A stretch of DNA of 64,000 nt from Streptomyces sp. CC208A (GCF_030010625.1 NZ_JASCXN010000014.1:1-64000); one strand, 5' to 3'; shown: positions 16,858-28,196, counted from the first letter of the stretch. Translations and numbers: made by a program. Notes: generated by a model not told the origin, from the sequence alone.

Positions 16858-17309
16858 CTACCGGGCGGCGCTGGTCTCCATCAGCTCCTTCAGGTGGGCC
16901 TCGTTCCGCGGCATCTCCTTCCGGGCGCGTGGCTTCACGACGAGCGGTACGAGGGCCTTGCCGACCCCGTGGCCCTCGAAGTCGAGCGAGAGCGTCAGCC
17001 GGGAGCGGCTGCCGTCGCCGAGCGGTTCGAGCGTCCCCCGCACGTCTCCGGGCACGGGCCCGTCGATCCCGTGGAAGTGCCAGCTGCGCGGCGGTGTGAG
17101 CTCCGTGACCTCCATGGTCATCGGCATCTCGCGCTTCCCGAACCGCCGCCGTACCCGGAACCGCGACCCGACCCGCAGGGCCCCTCGTCCAGCTGCCGCG
17201 CGGACACGGCGCCCTCCTGCCACTCGGGCATGTGCCCGGGGTCCATGAGGTACGAGAAGACGTCCTCGGGCGAGCGGGCTATGCCGGTGGATTCTTCGAT
17301 ACGGGACAT
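16858..17309 (-). pseudogene. SRPBCC-family gene with a frameshift
   Basis: A polyketide-cyclase/START-like (SRPBCC) protein of about 150 residues split between two frames. The N-terminal 44 residues (MSRIEESTGIARSPEDVFSY ... QLDEGP) read in one frame from the ATG at 17309. The remainder (RVGSRFRVRRRFGKREMPM ... MPRNEAHLKELME) reads in another, down to the stop at 16858. One base appears to be missing in the GGG/CCCC run at 17178-17184. Either the gene is inactivated or the base call is wrong. SRPBCC proteins bind hydrophobic ligands; this one has no known role. Confidence 0.75.
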
Positions 17310-17395
17310 GGCGCCCCCTTGGCGAGTCCCTCCCCTCCATCGTCCCGCTTTCCCCGCCTCCCGGCCGCTCGGCAGGCGAGCGGCCGGGGCGGGTC

Positions 17396-19372
17396 CTACA
17401 GGTAGAGGTACCCCACGGCCATGAGCAGGGCGAAGGCGCCGATGTCGGCCAGGGCCACCGCGAGGAAGTGCCCGACGGGTGCCTGGGTTCTGACGCCGGG
17501 CGGCGAGGCGAGGGAGCCGGCCGTCCTGGTCTGCCACCACACGAAGGCCGAGAGCAGGATGCCGGCGACCGGAAGCAGGAGCGCCCGGGCCGTGAAGTAC
17601 GGAACGGCCCCGCTGATGCCGACGACCCCGAGGGCGCCGAGCAGCACACCGCGCCCGTCGAAGCGCACGCCGACGCGGCCGGGGCGGTCGCGCACCAGGG
17701 TCGCCACGCCGATCACCGCGACCACGGCGAAGGGGATCACGGCCATCAGGCACCGGCGCCAGTCCAGGACCATGGGGAGGAACCCGAGCGCCGCCAGGCC
17801 GAGCGCCGGGCCTCCGCCCGCGACCGCGACGTGGATCCCGAAGGCCTTGCGGCGTTCCCCGGGGTCGGTGAAGGAGGTGGACACCAGGACCGGCGCGGAC
17901 GACGAGACCAGCGCGGCGAAGACGCCCTGCAGGGCGCGGGCCGTGATCCACACACCGGAGGAGGGCGCCAGGACACCGAGCACGGCGGCCGCCACGAAAC
18001 CCACCAGGCCGACCAACAGCGTTCTCTTGCGGCCCATGAGGTCCGTGACGCGGGCGCCGAACAGCAGCATCCCGACGAAGGCCAGCGTGTAGGCGATCGG
18101 CATCACGTCCAGGTAGACGGTGGACGACACCTTCACGCCGTCGGCAGGGAACCCCAGATCCCTCGCGGCGCCGCTCCACAGCATCGCCGTGCTGGAGAAC
18201 GCCGCGTCGAGCAGCACGACCATCTGCGCCAGCGCGAGCGCCGCCAGGCCCCACCAGCGCCGGGGAAGAGGAGCCGGGGGGTCTGTCAGGTGGGCCGGGG
18301 ACGTGGGTACGCCCCAGACCCCGGGCGCCGGGGCCGGAGGCGTACCGAAGCCGGGTGCGGCGCCGGAGTGCGCGGGGGCGGTCGGGACGTACGCGGGCGG
18401 CTGGACGGGCTGGGCGGGCTGGGCGGACCGGGCACGAGGGTCCGGCTGTGCGGGGACCGCGCCGGCGGGCGCGGCGGGGGCGTAGTCCAGCAGACGCGCG
18501 GCGTGGCGGCCGAGCTGGGCCAGTACCGCCCCCGGCAGCCACTCGCCCGCCTGGTCGGCCGCCGTGCGCGCGGCCACCTCGTGGGGGGTGGGCCGTTCGG
18601 CCGGGTCCTTGCGCAGGCAGGCGCGTACGAGCTCCACCAGCGAATCCGGTACGCCGGTCAGGTCCGCCTCCTCCTCGGCGACCCGGAAGAGGTGGGCGTT
18701 CAGACCGGCGTCCGTGGCACCGAAGAGGAGGCGGCCGGTGGCGGCGTAGACGAGGAGCGCGCCCAGGCAGAACACGTCGGACGCCGGGGTGAGTTCGAGG
18801 CCGCGCGCCTGCTCCGGCGACATGAAGCCGGGCGAGCCGATCAGCATGCCGGTGCGGGTGTGCAGGCTGTCCCCGGCCAGGCTGTCCATCGCCCGCGCGA
18901 TGCCGAAGTCGATGACGCGGGGGCCGTCGACGGTGATCAGGACGTTGGACGGCTTGAGGTCGCGATGGATCAGGCCGGCCTCGTGCACGGCCTGCAGGGC
19001 GAGAGCGAGGCGGTTGGCGAGGGTACGGACCGACTGCTCGGGCAGCGGCCCGAAGTCCCGGGCCACGACGGTGGTCAGGTCGGGCCCCGGAATGTACCGG
19101 GTCGCCACCCACGGCACGGCGGCCTCGGTGTCGGCGTCCAGGACGTCGGCCGTCCAGGCTCCGCCCACCCGCCGGGCCGCGTCCACCTCGCGGGCGAACC
19201 GCCTTCGGAACTCGGCGTGTTGGGCGTATTCGGCTTGTACGACCTTGACGGCGACCGTACGTCCCAGGTCGGAGCGGCCCAGGTAGACCAGGCCCATCCC
19301 GCCCGCGCCGAGGCGGGCGATCAGCCGGTACGGGCCTATGCGCGCGGGGTCCTCCGCCGTCAGTTGTTCCAC
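17396..19372 (-). CDS. Ser/Thr protein kinase fused to a partial MFS transporter
   Basis: A 658-residue fusion. Residues about 14-270 are a complete Hanks-type kinase: GAGGMG (22-27), K43 in VAVK, HRDLKPSN with catalytic D138, DFG at 155-157 and GSPGFMSPEQ. Residues about 275-370 are a Pro/Ala linker. From about 375 to 658 there are roughly nine membrane segments resembling the N-terminal two thirds of a drug:H+ antiporter (YTLAFVGMLLFGARVTDLMG is the loop motif); the protein stops after GYLYL, earlier than a full 12- or 14-segment transporter. The GTG start has no Shine-Dalgarno sequence and overlaps a small upstream ORF. The transport half may be a sensor anchor rather than a working pump. 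Confidence 0.88.
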   Translation of the reverse strand: MEQLTAEDPARIGPYRLIARLGAGGMGLVYLGRSDLGRTVAVKVVQAEYAQHAEFRRRFAREVDAARRVGGAWTADVLDADTEAAVPWVATRYIPGPDLTTVVARDFGPLPEQSVRTLANRLALALQAVHEAGLIHRDLKPSNVLITVDGPRVIDFGIARAMDSLAGDSLHTRTGMLIGSPGFMSPEQARGLELTPASDVFCLGALLVYAATGRLLFGATDAGLNAHLFRVAEEEADLTGVPDSLVELVRACLRKDPAERPTPHEVAARTAADQAGEWLPGAVLAQLGRHAARLLDYAPAAPAGAVPAQPDPRARSAQPAQPVQPPAYVPTAPAHSGAAPGFGTPPAPAPGVWGVPTSPAHLTDPPAPLPRRWWGLAALALAQMVVLLDAAFSSTAMLWSGAARDLGFPADGVKVSSTVYLDVMPIAYTLAFVGMLLFGARVTDLMGRKRTLLVGLVGFVAAAVLGVLAPSSGVWITARALQGVFAALVSSSAPVLVSTSFTDPGERRKAFGIHVAVAGGGPALGLAALGFLPMVLDWRRCLMAVIPFAVVAVIGVATLVRDRPGRVGVRFDGRGVLLGALGVVGISGAVPYFTARALLLPVAGILLSAFVWWQTRTAGSLASPPGVRTQAPVGHFLAVALADIGAFALLMAVGYLYL

Positions 19373-19473
19373 GGCAGAGGCCGGCCCTTCGGGTTCCGGC
19401 CGCCCGGGTCGCGCCGAGTGGTGAGTGAGGCGGAGCCGGCCGATCGCTCCGGGCGCTGTTCGTCGTGGCCCAT
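19360..19473 (-). CDS. Candidate small ORF coupled to the kinase gene
   Basis: A 37-codon ORF beginning MGHDEQRPERSAG and ending GRPLPWNN. Its ATG is preceded by AGGGGGATC, a better ribosome site than the kinase GTG possesses. Its TGA (19360-19362) lies 10 nt inside the kinase gene, so ribosomes finishing it could re-initiate on the kinase GTG. The peptide is polar and unrecognised. The upstream stretch to 19760 carries the presumed promoter; no other gene is seen there. Confidence 0.35.
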   Translation of the reverse strand: MGHDEQRPERSAGSASLTTRRDPGGRNPKGRPLPWNN

Positions 19474-19760
19474 GCGGTGATCCCCCTGGGTGAATGCGGA
19501 GATCTCACGGTAGAACAAGCGCCTGAGGCGTCGGTATGGAATGCCGGGGAGGGACCGGATCGATTCCCGGCGCCGCGGACCGGGGAACCGTGGAAGGATT
19601 CCTCGCCGGGCCCGCCGTCGGCTTCCTGGCCGGGGGACACCAGCGCGCTCCTGCCCGGCAGCGGTCCGGTTCTCAGCGTCCCGCACCCGATCGCACCCGC
19701 CGGCAGCAGGCCGCCCGACACGGCCACCGTCACGGCCACCGCGCCGCCGCACGGCTTCCG

Positions 19761-20783
19761 TCACCGCCCTCCGGCCCAGTACGCCGCCCGCACCTCCCCC
19801 TCCGCGAAGTCCCGGCGCGACAGGCGCAGGCCGAGGGACTCCTCCAGGGCGTGGAAGTACAGCTCGAACGTGCCGGTCACTTCCGGGTGGTCCAGCTCGG
19901 CGCGGCGCAGGGCGCGGTTGAGGAAGTCCAGCTCGCCGCCCCGCGGATAGGGGGCGCGGCCGGGCTCGTACCAGATCAGCTCCAGCACACCCTGGTCGTC
20001 GTTGTCGACGACGCGGCGGCCGTCCCGCATGTAGTCGAAGGTGTAGATGGCCTTCGCCATGGTGGCCTCCAGCCACACGGTCTCCCTGATCCCGAGCGCC
20101 GCGTACGCCTCCTTGTCGGTGAAGCCCCCCGGCGGCGTCTCGTGGTGCAACAGGAACGTCCACTCGCCCGCCTGCCCGAAACAGCAGCTCTCCCACTGGC
20201 GGTCCCAGTAGGCCCTGCCGCCGTCCACGGCCTGGAGGTCCTTCAGGCGCGTGCCGGCCGCGACCTGTGCGGGATCGGCCCCGTAGAGCAGCGCCAGCCG
20301 TTCGGCGTCGACGGTTTCCCCGGGTGCCGCGCGGTAGAAGGCGAGGGTCGTGTACGGGGCCTGGTCGCGCCAGGACTTCGCTATCCAGGCAAGCCCCTCC
20401 AGCGGGTCGCGCCCGCACGCCTCGACCGTCCCCGCACCGTCCAGGCCGCCACTGCGGAACCGCCTGCCCCACACCGGATCGATCCGCTCCAGCGCCTCGG
20501 CCACCTCCTCGACGCCGCCGCCACGCCGCTGCATCGCGGCTTCGGCGATCAGGTAAAGGACCTGTTCGAGATCGCGGGTGGCGAAGACCTCCTGGTAGGG
20601 GCCGTGATGGCCGCGCACGGTGCCGTCCTCGTCCAGGAGCAGACACAGGTCCTCGTCCTCCGCTTCGGCTTCCAACTCGTCGCGCGAGAGCGCCACGAGG
20701 GGCAGCCCGACCCCGTGGAGCAGGGGGTGTCCGGCGGCCGTCCGCTGCCAGGCCTCCGTCAGCGTCCGCTGAGTGATCTCCAT
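19761..20783 (-). CDS. Hypothetical protein, possibly DUF6461-like
   Basis: A soluble, acidic 340-residue protein, rich in tryptophan and aromatic residues (DRQWESCCFGQAGEWTFLLH, MAKAIYTFDYMRDGRRVVD). The block CFGQAGEWTFLLHHE followed by a conserved DNDDQGVLELIWYEPG recalls the DUF6461 family seen in Streptomyces, but I am not sure. No signal peptide or membrane segment. The ATG at 20783 is 6 nt after TACGCT, suggesting a leaderless transcript. It is divergent from the gene at 20963. Confidence 0.7.
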   Translation of the reverse strand: MEITQRTLTEAWQRTAAGHPLLHGVGLPLVALSRDELEAEAEDEDLCLLLDEDGTVRGHHGPYQEVFATRDLEQVLYLIAEAAMQRRGGGVEEVAEALERIDPVWGRRFRSGGLDGAGTVEACGRDPLEGLAWIAKSWRDQAPYTTLAFYRAAPGETVDAERLALLYGADPAQVAAGTRLKDLQAVDGGRAYWDRQWESCCFGQAGEWTFLLHHETPPGGFTDKEAYAALGIRETVWLEATMAKAIYTFDYMRDGRRVVDNDDQGVLELIWYEPGRAPYPRGGELDFLNRALRRAELDHPEVTGTFELYFHALEESLGLRLSRRDFAEGEVRAAYWAGGR

Positions 20784-20962
20784 GGCGCCAGCGTAGGGAG
20801 GGACACTGACAGCCGGCCCGGCTCTGGCGGGAGGCGTTCGCTCACGGTCACCGGCCCTGCGGTGATCGAGGAGAGGGGCCTCGTCCACCCCCGCCCTGAC
20901 CTCGGCTTTTCCTTGGCCTGAAGTATTGCGGAGAGTGACGGCTTCCGGAATGATTCCCCGCC

Positions 20963-22075
20963 GTGACTCTCCTCCTCGCCGCCGTGCTCGGCGTGCTCCT
21001 CGTCGTGCTCTACCGCCTCTTCGTCAGCCCCCGGCAGGCCGAGGGCTGGGTCGCGGAGCACTTCGTCGCCACCGATTACGGGCTTCCGCCCCGTGAGGCG
21101 CTCGACTCCCGGCGGGCGGGTCCGCCCGCGCCGGCGCACCGTCGGAGCGAGCGGCAGGCCGTCGCCGACGCGGCCTGGGCGGGGGACTGGAAGGGCGCCG
21201 CGCGGTACGTCCGCGAGGCGGGGGAGGACTGGGACGAGCGCTGGGCCCGGCTCGAACTCCTGCAGCACGTCGCCCAGGAGGACGACGCCTGGTTCGACGC
21301 CTGGCGGGCGGCGGAGCCGGGGGACTGCGACGCGGCGACCCTGAACGCGAGCCTGATGGTCCACCGGGCGTGGGAGATCCGGGGCAGCGGGTACGCCCAC
21401 GAGGTCATGACCTCGGACATGGAGCGGTTCAAGGCCATGCTCCCGGCCGCGATCGAGGAGGCCCGCAGGGCCGCTCTGCTCGACCCCGCGAACCCCGGCC
21501 CGTGGGTCGTCATGATCACGGCGGCGCGCGGAGCGCAGTACGACCGCGCACGGTTCAAGCCGCTCTGGGAGGGACTCGTCGCCCGCGCGCCCCACCACTA
21601 CGAGGGGCACTGGCAGGCCCTCCAGTACTGGTGCGCCAAGTGGTTCGGCAGCGACCGGCGGATGATGCGGTTCGCCCGCCGGGCGGTCCGCAAGGCCCCG
21701 CCCGGCAGCCCGCTCGCCGGGATCTACCTCCACGCCCTGAACGAGCTCACCGAACGGTCCGGCTCCGACACGGTGCCCGCCACGCCCCGGGCCAAGAGCG
21801 TCCTGAAGCAGGTCGCCGCCTCGTTCGACCGGGTCGACCCCGACGACGAGCGGCTGCCGGTCCTGCGTCACCTCCTGGCCCACTACATGCTCCGGTCGAT
21901 GATGTACGCCCCCGCCCTGGAGCAGTTCCGCCTGATCGGCCCGTGGTGCGGCGCCCAGCCCTGGCGGAAGGACGGCAACCCGGTCGCGGCCTTCGAGACG
22001 GCCCGCGGCACCGCCGCGAGACTCTCCCGCACCCGCCCCGCCCCGGTCCCCCGGACCCACGGCATCGGCCACTGA
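20963..22075 (+). CDS. Membrane-anchored TPR-like protein
   Basis: A 370-residue protein with an N-terminal hydrophobic segment (LLLAAVLGVLLVVLYRLFV) and a helical, tryptophan-rich remainder suggestive of TPR-like repeats (AIEEARRAALLDPANPGPWV, HWQALQYWCAKWFGS). It resembles DUF4034-type Streptomyces proteins, but the family call is uncertain. It converges on the lipoprotein gene at 22111 with a 35-nt gap. Function unknown. Confidence 0.68.
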   Translation: MTLLLAAVLGVLLVVLYRLFVSPRQAEGWVAEHFVATDYGLPPREALDSRRAGPPAPAHRRSERQAVADAAWAGDWKGAARYVREAGEDWDERWARLELLQHVAQEDDAWFDAWRAAEPGDCDAATLNASLMVHRAWEIRGSGYAHEVMTSDMERFKAMLPAAIEEARRAALLDPANPGPWVVMITAARGAQYDRARFKPLWEGLVARAPHHYEGHWQALQYWCAKWFGSDRRMMRFARRAVRKAPPGSPLAGIYLHALNELTERSGSDTVPATPRAKSVLKQVAASFDRVDPDDERLPVLRHLLAHYMLRSMMYAPALEQFRLIGPWCGAQPWRKDGNPVAAFETARGTAARLSRTRPAPVPRTHGIGH

Positions 22076-22110
22076 CCCGCGCGCAGCCCCCTCCTGGCGG
22101 TGCCGGACCG

Positions 22111-22476
22111 TTAGGCGCAGATGCGCTTGAAGGCGGTCGCACCGGGCCGGGCACGGAACGTCACCTCGCGTCCGGCGTCGTCGGTGAAGACGGCCTCCGT
22201 CTCGGACTTCAGGGTCATCGTGCCGCGTTGGGTGGGGTTGTCCCACCCTTCGGGAGGGTTTCCCGAGCCGTCGGAGAGCGGGGTCTCCGCTTCGAAGTAC
22301 GTCGAGCCGATACGGGCCTCGTCGATTCCGCAATGTGTGGAGAGCTCGAAGGGAATCGTCCGACCGGAAGGTGTCGCCCGGACGATGTCCGGGCCCCCGT
22401 CGGCCTGGGCGCAGCCTGTGAGCACCCCGGCAGCCAGCGTGAGGGCGACGACGATCTGTCCCGTTCTCTGCGTCAT
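22111..22476 (-). CDS. Small secreted lipoprotein
   Basis: A 121-residue protein with a signal peptide and lipobox GVLTGC, followed by about 100 residues of polar sequence (HCGIDEARIGSTYFEAETPL). Two further cysteines, in STHCGI and at the extreme C-terminus (KRICA), could form a disulfide. The ATG at 22476 gives a normal signal length. A Crp-type palindrome lies about 60-75 nt upstream. No recognised family. Confidence 0.8.
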   Translation of the reverse strand: MTQRTGQIVVALTLAAGVLTGCAQADGGPDIVRATPSGRTIPFELSTHCGIDEARIGSTYFEAETPLSDGSGNPPEGWDNPTQRGTMTLKSETEAVFTDDAGREVTFRARPGATAFKRICA

Positions 22477-22536
22477 GGCCCTTCGACGCTCGGCCTGAGC
22501 CGGTGGTTCCACCCTTGTACGACGGGCCGCTTCGAG

Positions 22537-22552
22537 GTGACGCTTGGGTCAC
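22537..22552. promoter_or_regulatory. Crp-type box GTGAC-N6-GTCAC
   Basis: A perfect GTGAC/GTCAC palindrome with a 6-nt spacer, the core of the actinobacterial Crp recognition sequence. On the lipoprotein strand it is centred about 68 nt before the start codon, and TACAAG (minus strand of 22514-22519) could be the -10 box, placing the site near -38 to -42. The rest of the 320-nt gap 22477-22796 shows no gene. Confidence 0.6.
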
Positions 22553-22796
22553 GGCTCCGGTGCGCGTGCGCCGGGTGAAGGGGTGCGCGGGACGCCGGCG
22601 TCTCCGCCTTCACGGCTTTCGCCGGGGCCCGTTCGGCGGCGCTGTTCCGGACCGCGCTGCCGCCCACCGGCGAGCGTCATCCGGCCGACGATCCGGTGCG
22701 GTCCACGCTGGAGAAGGTGTGCCGGAACCGGCGCCGGGTGCGGGCCGCCCCACCGAACCGCCGCGCACCGGTCAACTCGACCTGAGCGAAGATCGG

Positions 22797-25226
<2,430 letters not shown>

Positions 25227-25417
25227 GTTCTCGACGGTACGGCCGGAAGGGAGCGTTCACCTGCCGAGAAGAGGCCAGATCCGACTGTGGGAGGAGCGGA
25301 ATCGTCCTGTGGTGGTACGAGGGTGTGGCCGGCTGTACGAGGACGGGCCCGGCCGCTACGAGGTGAGCCCGGTCCGTACGAGGACGGGCCCGGTCCGTGC
25401 GGGGACGGGTCCGGGCG

Positions 25418-25705
25418 CTACGAGTCGGACGCCCCCGGCATCCCCTGGGCCTGGGCCTGCGCCGCCCGGTGCCGCCTGATCGCCGCGTCGCGCTTGCGTA
25501 CGTACCAGATGCCGAGCAGTCCGAGGCCGCCGCCGGCCAGGCAGGTCCACACCCACCACGTGAGGTCCCGGTCGTCGAACCAGCCGTAGAAGGGGACCTG
25601 GACGAGGAAGAGGACGAACCAGAGGATCGTTCCGCCGGTGATCGTGCCGACGACCGGCCCCTCCAGGGGCTCGGGTGCCTCGTGCTTCGGTGTCCACTTC
25701 GCCAT
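25418..25705 (-). CDS. DUF2530-type small membrane protein
   Basis: A 95-residue protein with two transmembrane segments (GTITGGTILWFVLFLVQVPF and TWWVWTCLAGGGLGLLGIWY) and a basic C-terminal tail. It matches my memory of DUF2530, a small actinobacterial membrane family of unknown role. TACACT sits 7 nt before the ATG. The 191 nt between it and the P-type ATPase contain short degenerate repeats of GTACGAGGACGGGCCCGG type. Confidence 0.75.
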   Translation of the reverse strand: MAKWTPKHEAPEPLEGPVVGTITGGTILWFVLFLVQVPFYGWFDDRDLTWWVWTCLAGGGLGLLGIWYVRKRDAAIRRHRAAQAQAQGMPGASDS

Positions 25706-25887
25706 GCGGCTCAGTGTAGGCGGCCCGTTCCGGGCACCCCGACCCCGTGTACGGGTGGCATCTACGCGCGGAGATGGACGCACCCTCGTTCATATGTTCA
25801 TACTGAAACGGTTTGCCCATGGCGGGTTTCCCTCGTATGAACCGCCAAAGGGACTTCAGGACTTCTTCCCGAAGAGGAACCCACTCC

Positions 25888-27339
25888 ATGAGCACCACGG
25901 CCACCGCCAAGGCCTCCGTCCCCGAGCCGCAGTTCCCCCGGGGACCCGTCTCGCCCCTCGACCGCTACTTCAGCATCTCCGCGCGCGGCTCCACCGTCGC
26001 CCGCGAGGTCCGGGGCGGCTTCGCCACCTTCTTCGCGATGGCGTACATCATCGTGCTGAACCCGATCATCCTCGGCAGCGCCAAGGACATGTACGGGCAC
26101 CAGCTCGACGGCGGTCAGCTCGTCACCGCCACCGTCGTGACGGCGGCCTTCACCACGCTCCTCATGGGCGTCATCGGCAACGTGCCGATCGCGCTCGCCG
26201 CCGGTCTCGGCGTGAACACGGTCGTCGCCCTCCAGCTCGCGCCCAGGATGTCCTGGCCGGACGCCATGGGCATGGTCGTCCTCGCGGGCTTCGTCGTGAT
26301 GCTGCTGGTGGCGACCGGCCTGCGCGAGCGGGTCATGAACGCCGTCCCGGCCGGCCTGCGCAAGGGCATCGCGATCGGCATCGGCCTCTTCATCATGCTG
26401 ATCGGCCTCGTCGACTCGGGCTTCGTCTCCCGCATCCCCGACGCCGCGCACACCACCGTCCCGCTCCAGCTCGGCGCCGACGGGCACCTGGGCGGCTGGC
26501 CGGTCCTCGTCTTCGCCGTGGGCACCCTGCTGACCCTCGCCCTGATCATCCGCAAGGTGCCGGGCGCGATCCTCATCTCGATCGTCGCCATGACGGTCGT
26601 GGCGATGATCATCAACGCGGTGGCCGACGTTCCGTCCTGGGGCCTGACCACCCCGGAGTGGCCCGGCAACCCGGTGGCCGCCCCCGACTTCGGCCTGATC
26701 GGCGAGGTCAGCCTCTTCGGCGGCTTCGGGAAGGTCGGCGTCCTGACCGGCCTCCTCTTCGTCTTCACCGTCCTGCTGTCCTGCTTCTTCGACGCCATGG
26801 GCACGATCCTCGGCGTCGGCGACGAGGCCAAGCTGATGGACGAGAAGGGCGACTTCCCGGGCATCAACAAGGTCCTGTTCGTGGACGGCCTGGCCGTCGC
26901 CTCCGGCGGCGCCTCCTCCTCGTCGGCCACCACCTGCTTCGTGGAGTCCACGGCGGGCGTCGGCGAGGGCGCCCGTACGGGTCTCGCCTCGGTCGTCACG
27001 GGCGGTCTGTTCTCGGTGGCGCTGTTCCTCACGCCGCTCGCGACCATGGTGCCGTCGCAGGCGGCGACCCCCGCGCTGCTCGCGGTGGGCTTCCTGATCC
27101 TGGCCGGGTCGATCAAGGAGATCGACTGGAGCGACTTCACCATCGCGGTGCCGGCGTTCCTGGCCATGGTGATGATGCCGTTCACGTACTCGATCACGAA
27201 CGGCATCGGCATCGGCTTCATCAGCTTCAGCGTCCTGCGGCTCGCGGCCGGCCGGGGCCGTGAGGTCCCGGCGGCCATGTACGTGGTCTCGGCGGTCTTC
27301 GTCTTCTACTACGCGATGCCCGCGCTGGGCCTGACCTGA
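25888..27339 (+). CDS. NCS2 purine permease (AzgA/PbuG type)
   Basis: A 483-residue nucleobase transporter with about 12 membrane segments. The family blocks are GFATFFAMAYIIVLNPIIL, IALAAGLGVNTVVALQL and SCFFDAMGTILGVGDEA; the acidic residues in LLSCFFDAMG and the SGGASSSSATTCFVES loop are characteristic of guanine/hypoxanthine-type members. The ATG at 25888 follows GAAGAGGAA; it gives the usual N-terminus. The gene is monocistronic; its last 31 nt overlap the convergent RHH gene. Confidence 0.9.
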   Translation: MSTTATAKASVPEPQFPRGPVSPLDRYFSISARGSTVAREVRGGFATFFAMAYIIVLNPIILGSAKDMYGHQLDGGQLVTATVVTAAFTTLLMGVIGNVPIALAAGLGVNTVVALQLAPRMSWPDAMGMVVLAGFVVMLLVATGLRERVMNAVPAGLRKGIAIGIGLFIMLIGLVDSGFVSRIPDAAHTTVPLQLGADGHLGGWPVLVFAVGTLLTLALIIRKVPGAILISIVAMTVVAMIINAVADVPSWGLTTPEWPGNPVAAPDFGLIGEVSLFGGFGKVGVLTGLLFVFTVLLSCFFDAMGTILGVGDEAKLMDEKGDFPGINKVLFVDGLAVASGGASSSSATTCFVESTAGVGEGARTGLASVVTGGLFSVALFLTPLATMVPSQAATPALLAVGFLILAGSIKEIDWSDFTIAVPAFLAMVMMPFTYSITNGIGIGFISFSVLRLAAGRGREVPAAMYVVSAVFVFYYAMPALGLT

Positions 27340-27566
27340 GCGTGCGGGGCGACGCCGGGAGGTTCCGGCTCCGCCCCGTAGGGCTTCTCCGCCCCGTAGA
27401 ACTTCTCCGTCTCCTCCACGGCGGTCTTGAACCGCTCGTCGAAGTCCTCCCGAATGAGCGTCCGGACGACATAGTCCTGGACGCTCATTCCTCTTTTCGC
27501 GGCGTGGTTCTTGAGCCGGTCGAGCAGCTCACTGTCGATGCGCAGGCTGAGCACTGTCGATCCCAT
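27309..27566 (-). CDS. Ribbon-helix-helix-like small protein
   Basis: An 85-residue protein with an RHH-like N-terminus (STVLSLRIDSELLDRLKNHA followed by AKRGMSVQDYVVRTLIRED) and a disordered tail. Such proteins are DNA-binding antitoxins or orphan regulators; no toxin gene is adjacent. Its 3' end overlaps the permease gene tail-to-tail by 31 nt. Role unknown. Confidence 0.75.
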   Translation of the reverse strand: MGSTVLSLRIDSELLDRLKNHAAKRGMSVQDYVVRTLIREDFDERFKTAVEETEKFYGAEKPYGAEPEPPGVAPHAQVRPSAGIA

Positions 27567-27715
27567 GCCGTTCAGGGTCGTGGCTGCCGGGGCTCCTTTG
27601 CGTCACTTTCCGGATCCAGCTCACTCATTTGGGTGATGCATGGATATCGCCCCGTGACCTTTGAGCGCCCACGCCGCCCCTTCCGGGGGAACCCGTGAGA
27701 CTCCAGGGAATCCCC

Positions 27716-27749
27716 TTACTCCTTAGCGAGAGTAATGAGCTAGGCTAAG
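27716..27749. promoter_or_regulatory. Candidate MarR operator
   Basis: Two nested dyads precede the MarR start: TTACTC (27716-27721)/GAGTAA (27730-27735) and CTTAGC (27722-27727)/GCTAAG (27744-27749). The second overlaps a -10-like TAGGCT (27741-27746) that ends 6 nt before the ATG, so binding would block transcription: the layout of an autoregulated repressor. Confidence 0.55.
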
Positions 27750-27752
27750 TAC

Positions 27753-28196
27753 ATGCCTGATCTGTCCCACGGCACCGCCGACGACGCCGCGGCCGTGAAC
27801 GCGATCCGCTCGTCCGTCATGCGGCTGAGCCGGCGCCTCAAGCGCCAGCGCGTCGACGAGTCGCTGAGCCCGACCGAGATGTCGGTGCTCGGCACCCTGG
27901 CCCTCTGCGGCTCCGCCACCCCCGGTGAGCTGGCCCGCAAGGAGCACGTCCAGCCGCCGTCGATGACCCGCATCGTCGCGCTGCTCGAAGCCAAGGGACT
28001 GGTCCGGCTTGAGCCGCATCCCGACGACCGCCGGCAGAAGGTGGTCAGCCCGACCGAGCAGGCCGAGACCATGCTCGAGGACGCCCGCCGCAAGCGGAAC
28101 GCCTGGCTGGCCTCCCTCGCCGAGGGCCTGGACGAGGACGAGTGGGCCGTACTGCGCGCGGCCGCCCCGGTCCTGGAGAAGCTCGCCCACCTCTGA
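27753..28196 (+). CDS. MarR-family regulator
   Basis: A 147-residue winged-helix regulator: helix-turn-helix ATPGELARKEHVQPPSMTRI and wing LVRLEPHPDDRRQKVVSPT, flanked by dimerisation helices. It is followed after a 14-bp tandem repeat by an MFS exporter, so it probably represses that exporter and itself, released by a small-molecule ligand. No Shine-Dalgarno sequence precedes the ATG; TAGGCT lies 6 nt upstream, indicating a leaderless mRNA. Confidence 0.9.
   Translation: MPDLSHGTADDAAAVNAIRSSVMRLSRRLKRQRVDESLSPTEMSVLGTLALCGSATPGELARKEHVQPPSMTRIVALLEAKGLVRLEPHPDDRRQKVVSPTEQAETMLEDARRKRNAWLASLAEGLDEDEWAVLRAAAPVLEKLAHL

Noticed and set aside
17396..19372. Kinase-MFS fusion as an assembly artefact
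   Set aside because: One continuous frame with a Pro/Ala linker and uniform codon bias; similar bifunctional annotations exist in Streptomyces as I recall.
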